From Bacteroidales bacterium (GTDB lineage Bacteria > Bacteroidota > Bacteroidia > Bacteroidales > Muribaculaceae), in the NCBI GenBank assembly GCA_009177195.1, contig WFMA01000003.1, positions 17,052-22,268 on the forward strand: a stretch of DNA of 5,217 bases, written 5' to 3'. The notes below the pieces were generated by a model. The model searched no databases. It saw nothing but the letters and a program-made list of their open reading frames with translations, and was not told where the DNA came from. Below, piece after piece: positions 1 to 3,678 of the stretch. A program made the position numbers and the translations under genes. The number at the start of each line of letters is the position of its first letter. The stretch's first letter is position 1.

Positions 1-329
1 GCGTCCCACTGAGCCTCGGTCATGCGCAGCATCAAGCCGTCTTTAGTAATACCTGCGTTATTGACAAGGATGTCAATCGAACCGAAATCTTTCTTAATCT
101 GGTCAACAACTTCCTTTGTTTGATTGAAATCAGCCGCATTTGAAGCATAGCCTTTCACTTTAACGCCAAGAGCTGCGATTTCACGCTCGGTTGCTTCGCC
201 GTTTTCATCAATAACAAGGTCGGTAAAGGCGATATTAGCGCCCTCCTGTGCAAAACGCAGGGCAAGAGCCTTGCCGATTCCGCGCGCCGCACCGGTGATA
301 AGGGCGGTCTTTCCTTCAAGTAGTTTCAT
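1..329 (-). CDS. fabG: 3-oxoacyl-ACP reductase FabG, N-terminal part (cut by left edge)
   Basis: Cytoplasmic short-chain dehydrogenase/reductase that reduces 3-ketoacyl-ACP to 3-hydroxyacyl-ACP in the fatty acid elongation cycle. The visible 109 residues start at the ATG at 329-327 (MKLLEGKTALITG). They show the Rossmann nucleotide-binding motif TGAARGIG at residues 12-19 and the structural NNAG motif at 90-93, followed by GITKDGLM, typical of FabG. The catalytic Ser, Tyr and Lys lie beyond the window, so activity cannot be judged. The frame is open to base 1. The residue ending beta-strand 2 is Asp37 (AFTD), a position that in classical SDRs influences NADH versus NADPH choice, while Arg16 in the glycine motif is of the NADPH type. 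The gene lies 65 bp downstream of the ketoacyl synthase on the same strand, in pathway order, and may have its own promoter. The family call is firm; exact pathway use is inferred. Confidence 0.95.
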   Translation of the reverse strand, partial: MKLLEGKTALITGAARGIGKALALRFAQEGANIAFTDLVIDENGEATEREIAALGVKVKGYASNAADFNQTKEVVDQIKKDFGSIDILVNNAGITKDGLMLRMTEAQWD

Positions 330-360
330 ATATACTGTTTTTATTATGCATTGGCGCCGC

Positions 361-376
361 CGGTCAACGACGGTCA
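361..376 (-). repeat. Short direct repeat TGACCG at 10-bp spacing upstream of fabG
   Basis: On the minus strand the hexamer TGACCG occurs twice, at 376-371 and 366-361, separated by TCGT, so the copies are one helical turn apart. They sit just downstream of the predicted -7 box of the fabG promoter, around the expected transcription start. This arrangement could be a regulator site, but such a short repeat may also arise by chance. Confidence 0.3.
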
Positions 377-378
377 CA

Positions 379-410
379 CAAAGTTAATTAATTATTATAT
401 CTCCACCAAA
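379..410 (-). promoter_or_regulatory. Predicted Bacteroidetes-type promoter for fabG
   Basis: On the minus strand TTTG (410-407) is followed after exactly 20 bp by TAACTTTG (386-379). This fits the Bacteroides primary sigma factor consensus, a -33 TTTG and a -7 TAnnTTTG about 19-21 bp apart. The -33 element lies within the last codons of the upstream ketoacyl synthase gene. Transcription would start near 372 and leave a leader of roughly 43 nt before the fabG ATG. The motif match is seen directly; activity is inferred. Confidence 0.6.
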
Positions 411-1339
411 AATGCTCCGCAAGAATATCCTCCGCCAAACACTGTCATTCCTATTTTCTGACCTTTCTTGAAGTTTTCTCTATTCTGAGCGAAAACCAGC
501 GCGCAGCTTGCCGAGCCCGTGTTTCCAAGCTCTTCAATATTGTTCAAGAAAGAATCATCGTCCATCTCAAGCTGATGAGCCACCTGAGCGACGATGCGCT
601 TATTAGCCTGATGAGTTATGATATAGTCGAGATCTGACGGAGTCATTCCGTTAGGCTCAGTAACTTCGTTCAATGCGCGAATCATGTTTTGACACGCATT
701 GACAAACACGTCCTTGCCATCAGGCATCATTATCCCACCCTCTTTGGGGCGCAGCAGCACCCCTTCGGGTCCCTTGCCTACATTTCCGAGCCCGCAAGTG
801 AACACGCTTTTCACCTCAATGTCGGTATCGGCGACTTTATCAGCCGACAGGAAAAAAGCGACAGCTGCGTCACCCCATAGGTGTCCGGCTTTGGGGTCGG
901 ACTCGTTAGCATAGTAGGAATTATGCTCCGAGCATACCAACAACGCTTTTTTAGCCTTTCCGGCGGCAAAATATGTTTCAACAATCTCCAGCCCGTTTAC
1001 AAACGACGAGCATGCCGACGACACATAGACCGCCTTAGCTCCGTCAATATCATATTTCCGCTGAGCGATATGCGCAAGGGTCGCCACAGTGTCATAGGGA
1101 GAATAAGATGCCGACACGATGAGGTCCACGTCCTTTATATCATAAGGGAGTGTCTTTATTGCGTCCTCAATCGCTTCAAGTCCCATGGAATTATGTCCTT
1201 CCCCTTCACCGGCGCGCGATCTCGTTTTAATTCCTGTGCGCTTCACGATCCAGTCATCGGTCAATCCGTTAACATTCTCAAAATAGGCGTTGTCAACTCT
1301 TGCTGACGGGACATAATATCCTGTTGAATTTATATACAT
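395..1339 (-). CDS. fabH: Ketoacyl-ACP synthase III (FabH-like)
   Basis: Cytoplasmic thiolase-fold condensing enzyme. FabH-type enzymes join an acyl-CoA starter to malonyl-ACP, giving 3-ketoacyl-ACP and CO2, the first condensation in type II fatty acid synthesis. The 314-residue length matches the family (E. coli FabH, 317). The catalytic triad is visible: Cys110 in SSACSSF, His243 in THQANKRI and Asn273 in ELGNTGSAS. Also present are DDWIVKRTGI (residues 28-37; its Trp and Arg stack on CoA in FabH), GDAA (156-159) and the C-terminal glycine-rich FGGGYSCGAF. The start MYINSTGYYVP aligns with the FabH N-terminus. Oddities: the nucleophile is flanked by serines instead of the usual AAACAGF, and the position matching the E. 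coli acyl-gate Phe87 is Val85 (or Thr84). It lies 9 bp after the TetR gene, suggesting co-transcription. It could be a specialised paralogue and not the housekeeping FabH; the window cannot decide this. Confidence 0.93.
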   Translation of the reverse strand: MYINSTGYYVPSARVDNAYFENVNGLTDDWIVKRTGIKTRSRAGEGEGHNSMGLEAIEDAIKTLPYDIKDVDLIVSASYSPYDTVATLAHIAQRKYDIDGAKAVYVSSACSSFVNGLEIVETYFAAGKAKKALLVCSEHNSYYANESDPKAGHLWGDAAVAFFLSADKVADTDIEVKSVFTCGLGNVGKGPEGVLLRPKEGGIMMPDGKDVFVNACQNMIRALNEVTEPNGMTPSDLDYIITHQANKRIVAQVAHQLEMDDDSFLNNIEELGNTGSASCALVFAQNRENFKKGQKIGMTVFGGGYSCGAFLVEI

Positions 1340-1348
1340 AATATGTTG

Positions 1349-1945
1349 TTATTTAGTTATTGCTGACAAAATGTGGCGACGCACTCTTTCCTTTATTGAA
1401 TCGCGCTCAAGACCAAGTTTAGAGAAATTATTACGGAAATAAGAAAGCTCCAGCCCCTGGAATATCATTACTACCGCCGGAAAGATGTCTCGGGTTCTCT
1501 CCACATCAAATTCACCGGTTTTGAGCCCTTCCTTTATTATATTGTCGAGTATCTCACGCTCCTTCTCCAATGCAAGATACCGAATCTTTTCGATTTTTTT
1601 CACATTGCGCATAAACAAAGATCGGAGCACGGCGCCTCCGTCGTGGTATTGATCAATAGAATCAATGATAACGTCGACCCGCAAGTCAATGAAAAGGCAT
1701 ATTTTCTCGCTCGGCGTAAGATCGCTCCGGATTGCCATTTCACGAAGTTTCGACACAAGCTGCTCGCTTTCACGCTCAATGACCGCATTATATATTTCTT
1801 TCTTGCTTTTAAAATAGGTATAAATAGTGCGCCTTCCCTTGTCGGAAGCGTTGGCAATGTCGCTCATTGTGGTGTTTTCAATTCCCTTATGGGCAAAGAG
1901 CTGACGAGCAACGTCAATCAATTTCTCGCGAGTTTTTATAACCAT
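1349..1945 (-). CDS. TetR/AcrR-family transcriptional regulator
   Basis: One-component DNA-binding regulator, usually a dimeric repressor released by a small ligand. The N-terminus is typical: helix 1 with REKLIDVARQLFAHKG (about residues 6-21 from the chosen start), then the helix-turn-helix TTMSDIANASDKGRRTIYTY (25-44), ending in the characteristic YTYFKSKKEIY. The remaining ~145 residues form the variable helical ligand/dimer domain, which gives no ligand clue. I chose the ATG at 1945-1943 (MVIKTREKL), giving 198 residues; the frame can be extended four codons to a TTG at 1957, which is less likely. The stop is TAA. It is the first gene of a tight tetR-fabH arrangement with fabG beyond, so the likely targets are its own promoter and the fatty-acid genes, with an acyl-CoA or fatty acid as a plausible effector. 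That role is inferred from position only. No convincing operator palindrome was found upstream. Confidence 0.9.
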   Translation of the reverse strand: MVIKTREKLIDVARQLFAHKGIENTTMSDIANASDKGRRTIYTYFKSKKEIYNAVIERESEQLVSKLREMAIRSDLTPSEKICLFIDLRVDVIIDSIDQYHDGGAVLRSLFMRNVKKIEKIRYLALEKEREILDNIIKEGLKTGEFDVERTRDIFPAVVMIFQGLELSYFRNNFSKLGLERDSIKERVRRHILSAITK

Positions 1946-2036
1946 TGAATTGCACAATAAAGTTTTAGCTGTGCGAAATTAAACATTTTCATTGAGAAAA
2001 GCATCATAAAAGAGGAAAAACAGGAAATTTCACATC

Positions 2037-2070
2037 AAAAACCGTTGCCGGGCGAACGATTTCCGGCAAC
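2037..2070 (-). terminator. Hairpin with T5 tract, second of tandem terminators
   Basis: On the minus strand GTTGCCGG (2070-2063) pairs perfectly with CCGGCAAC (2051-2044) across an 11-nt loop. GG and then five T (2041-2037) follow. It lies about 12 nt beyond the T-tract of the main winged-helix-gene terminator, and would catch read-through before the TetR-fabH-fabG cluster. The two-base spacer before the T-run makes it weaker than the first. Confidence 0.45.
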
Positions 2071-2074
2071 ACAT

Positions 2075-2111
2075 AAATAAAAAAGGTCTCAGCGTCATCG
2101 CTAAGACCTTT
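2075..2111 (-). terminator. Intrinsic terminator of the winged-helix gene
   Basis: On the minus strand AAAGGTCT (2111-2104) pairs with AGACCTTT (2089-2082), eight base pairs. One mismatch (2103/2090) and an inner four-pair stem AGCG/CGCT around a tetranucleotide loop continue the hairpin. T residues follow directly (2084-2079, then more at 2077-2075). It begins 24 nt after the TAA stop at 2136. Nothing T-rich follows on the plus strand, so it works in one direction. Confidence 0.85.
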
Positions 2112-2135
2112 CAGTTAAGAGTTATTTTGTATCAA

Positions 2136-2345
2136 TTATTGAGCAAGAGAAAGAATCAAATCCTTTTCATCCTCATTTTCAGCAATTAATAATTTGCCTT
2201 CACGCGCAAGCCAGCCGATAGCGGCATAAAGCTCTTTGTCTTTCAATTTGGTTGCTTTTTTAATCTGCTTCAGACCCATGGCTTCAGCCTCGTTCAAAGC
2301 ATTCCATACGAGTCCGGCGTTGTAGCCGATAGTGTCAATGTTCAT
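2136..2345 (-). CDS. Small winged helix-turn-helix domain protein (DUF2582-like)
   Basis: A 69-residue protein consisting of one winged-helix fold. Residues 1-22 (MNIDTIGYNAGLVWNAL...) form the first helix. GLKQIKKATKLKDKELYAAI (24-43) is the helix-turn-helix, with the recognition helix near KDKELYAAIGWLA. REGKLLIAEN (48-57) looks like the beta wing. This matches the small winged-helix family widespread in Bacteroidales (Pfam DUF2582 type), whose members have no settled function; DNA binding is inferred from the fold. I chose the ATG at 2345-2343. The frame stays open further upstream to 2468, but that stretch is AT-rich, reads as low-complexity residues and contains the likely promoter. It is monocistronic: a strong terminator follows it and a divergent transporter gene lies upstream. 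Confidence 0.85.
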   Translation of the reverse strand: MNIDTIGYNAGLVWNALNEAEAMGLKQIKKATKLKDKELYAAIGWLAREGKLLIAENEDEKDLILSLAQ

Positions 2346-2408
2346 GTTAGTTACTTTTTGTTTTATATAATAAATGAAATAAAGGGTAATTATGTTTATA
2401 AATTTTCG

Positions 2409-2416
2409 CAAATATA
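2409..2416 (-). promoter_or_regulatory. Possible -7 box for the winged-helix gene
   Basis: TATATTTG on the minus strand matches the Bacteroidetes -7 consensus TAnnTTTG exactly. It would start transcription near 2402, about 57 nt before the ATG. No good TTTG lies at the expected -33 distance (only a weak TG near 2438), and the region is very AT-rich, so a chance match is possible. Confidence 0.35.
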
Positions 2417-2518
2417 CTATTATTTCACAAATAATAACATTTTTCCGCAATTTTTTCACATTTTCCATCTCTAAACCTTAATCGCGCTATATATGTTATA
2501 CCTATAAAATATCACATT

Positions 2519-3067
2519 ATGTCTCAACCATCCTCCCTATCGTTCACATTTGACCGCGTCGTCCGCGCTATTTGCCTGATAGCAGTTATCGCAGGCGCTA
2601 TATGGCTGATAAATCTGCTCAAAAACGTGCTGTTGCCATTTGTAGTGGCATGCTTGATAGCCTACATTCTTGAACCGTTAGTGGGATTAAACAAAAAATG
2701 GTTCCGGCTTAACGGCAGGGTCCTCGCAAGCTTCCTAACCCTGATAGAGGTCACATTAATAATAGCCTTGCTGGGCTACTTTTTCATTCCGTCGACAATC
2801 AAAGAGCTCAGCCAGCTCGAAACGCTTGTTCGCCAAAGCTCGGAAGGCTCCCCCATTCCATTCATTCCCGAAGACATCGCAGGTCCCATCAGGGAATGGG
2901 CAAGCGATCTCTCCATAGGCAGTCTCATCGAAAGCTCGCGGTTTATGTCGCTCCTCAATTCTGGCACATCATTTATAGCCGCCACAGTCGATTTCCTTCT
3001 CCACACTCTCGAGTGGATGCTCACGTTTATTTACTTTTTTTTCATTCTCATCGACTATCCCCCCTGA
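2519..3067 (+). CDS. AI-2E-family transporter, N-terminal half (182 aa)
   Basis: This is the first half of the split transporter. It starts at ATG 2519-2521 and ends at the TGA at 3065-3067. Hydrophobic segments are seen at about residues 16-34, 36-52 (LLPFVVACLIAYILEPL, with the family's conserved LEPL), 69-91 and 152-178 (ending TFIYFFFILIDY). Between segments three and four is a soluble stretch of about 60 residues, as in PerM-like proteins. The half ends right after the fourth membrane segment, where the intact family continues into an amphipathic region. Alone it lacks the conserved C-terminal half and is unlikely to transport. It is transcribed divergently from the winged-helix gene. 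I see no strong promoter; TATATATG at 2488-2495 resembles a -7 box with one mismatch. Confidence 0.8.
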   Translation: MSQPSSLSFTFDRVVRAICLIAVIAGAIWLINLLKNVLLPFVVACLIAYILEPLVGLNKKWFRLNGRVLASFLTLIEVTLIIALLGYFFIPSTIKELSQLETLVRQSSEGSPIPFIPEDIAGPIREWASDLSIGSLIESSRFMSLLNSGTSFIAATVDFLLHTLEWMLTFIYFFFILIDYPP

Positions 3068-3640
3068 ATGTCGGGTTTCAGAAAACTCGTCCCACGGATA
3101 TACAGACCCAGTGTCTATAAAGTTGAAGACGAAATCAAAGACAGCATGCACCGCTATTTTCGCAGCCAGGCGCTGATAGCGATGTGCGCCGCCGTCTTTT
3201 ATTGCATCGGATTTTCGATTGTAGGCATCCCGCTTGCGATAATACTCGGACTGTCGGTAGGCATCCTCTATATGATTCCCTATTTCCAATACATCACGAT
3301 AATCCCCGTGGCAATCGTGTGCCTGATCGATTCAAGCACCGGAAGCGTCCACTTCTGGACTGAACTTGGCGAGTGTCTGATTGTCTACGCCGTCAGCCAG
3401 TGTATCTGCGACTACATCCTCACCCCCAAAATAATGGGCAAGAGCCTTGGGCTGAATCCGGCGATCATATTGCTATCGCTATCGGTATGGGGCACCCTCA
3501 TGGGCATAATAGGCATGATCATCGCATTGCCGGCAACCGCATTGCTTCTCGACTATTATCGCCGATATATAATCGGTGCAGGAACCGAGGACTCAACAGC
3601 TCCGGCAAGCTCCGATAAAAAAGGCGGCATCGGGAAGTAA
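3068..3640 (+). CDS. AI-2E-family transporter, C-terminal half (190 aa)
   Basis: This is the second half of the split transporter, in frame with the first. Its first possible codon is the ATG at 3068-3070, touching the upstream TGA (TGAATG), which could permit termination-reinitiation. It carries the most conserved family features. HRYFRSQALIAM (residues 28-39) leads into the segment VFYCIGFSIVGIPLAIILGL (43-62), then YMIPYFQYI (68-76). A segment at 101-117 precedes LTPKIMGKSLGLNPAIILLS (118-137), followed by WGTLMGIIGMIIALPATALL (141-160). The tail SDKKGGIGK is hydrophilic, and its codons also encode the hairpin and T-tract that terminate the convergent protease gene. The stop is TAA. Whether this half is ever translated cannot be told from sequence; the intact coding quality argues that it was under selection until recently. 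Confidence 0.75.
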   Translation: MSGFRKLVPRIYRPSVYKVEDEIKDSMHRYFRSQALIAMCAAVFYCIGFSIVGIPLAIILGLSVGILYMIPYFQYITIIPVAIVCLIDSSTGSVHFWTELGECLIVYAVSQCICDYILTPKIMGKSLGLNPAIILLSLSVWGTLMGIIGMIIALPATALLLDYYRRYIIGAGTEDSTAPASSDKKGGIGK

Positions 3641-3651
3641 CCGACGCCGCC
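3617..3651 (-). terminator. Intrinsic terminator of htrA, inside the end of the convergent transporter gene
   Basis: On the minus strand GGCGGC (3651-3646) pairs with GCCGCC (3628-3623). After one mismatch, four inner pairs (3644-3641 with 3633-3630) continue the stem around a 7-nt loop. Six T (3622-3617) follow immediately. It begins 27 nt after the htrA stop. On the plus strand the same hairpin spans the transporter stop codon, but only a broken T-rich stretch follows, so termination in that direction would be weaker. Confidence 0.85.
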
Positions 3652-3678
3652 TGTCCTTATTGTACCTATTCTTGTGTG

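Larger units (their letters stand above)
2519..3640 (+). pseudogene. AI-2E/PerM-family transporter gene interrupted by an in-frame TGA
   Basis: The two open frames 2519-3067 and 3068-3640 are in the same reading phase and together make one AI-2E-family (PerM-like) multi-pass inner-membrane protein. With the stop read as one residue it has 373 residues, a normal family length. The lesion falls in the motif following the fourth membrane segment: family members typically read DY, five residues, then GF or GW, and here DY-P-P-stop-M-S-GF keeps that spacing exactly. A point change in one sense codon (for example CGA or TTA to TGA) therefore explains it better than an indel. No other damage is visible, so the event is recent, a sequencing error, or tolerated through restart or read-through. 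The substrate of this family is poorly defined; autoinducer-2 export is one reported role. Confidence 0.75.

Noticed and set aside
689..1306. Plus-strand open frames opposite fabH
   Set aside because: They are antisense shadows of the conserved synthase and show no recognisable protein features.
1946..1957. TTG start giving a TetR protein four residues longer
   Set aside because: An ATG at 1945 lies just before the conserved first helix; the extra residues add nothing recognisable.
1962..1984. TetR operator palindrome or promoter near GTTT...AAAC and TAATTTCG
   Set aside because: Only four paired bases with broken continuation, and the -7-like element has a mismatch with no -33 partner.
2346..2468. 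N-terminal extension of the winged-helix protein to 110 residues from an ATG at 2468
   Set aside because: The added residues are encoded by very AT-rich intergenic DNA holding the likely promoter; the domain begins at the internal Met at 2345.
2488..2495. TATATATG as the -7 box of the transporter promoter
   Set aside because: One mismatch to TAnnTTTG, no properly spaced TTTG upstream, and strongly AT-rich surroundings; noted only as a weak candidate.
3065..3067. TGA as a sense codon (alternative genetic code) or selenocysteine
   Set aside because: No other in-frame TGA occurs in the long genes here, the position is not a known Cys/Sec site in this family, and the downstream hairpin does not look like a bacterial SECIS. 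All other stops in the window are TAA, but five stops are too few to mean much.
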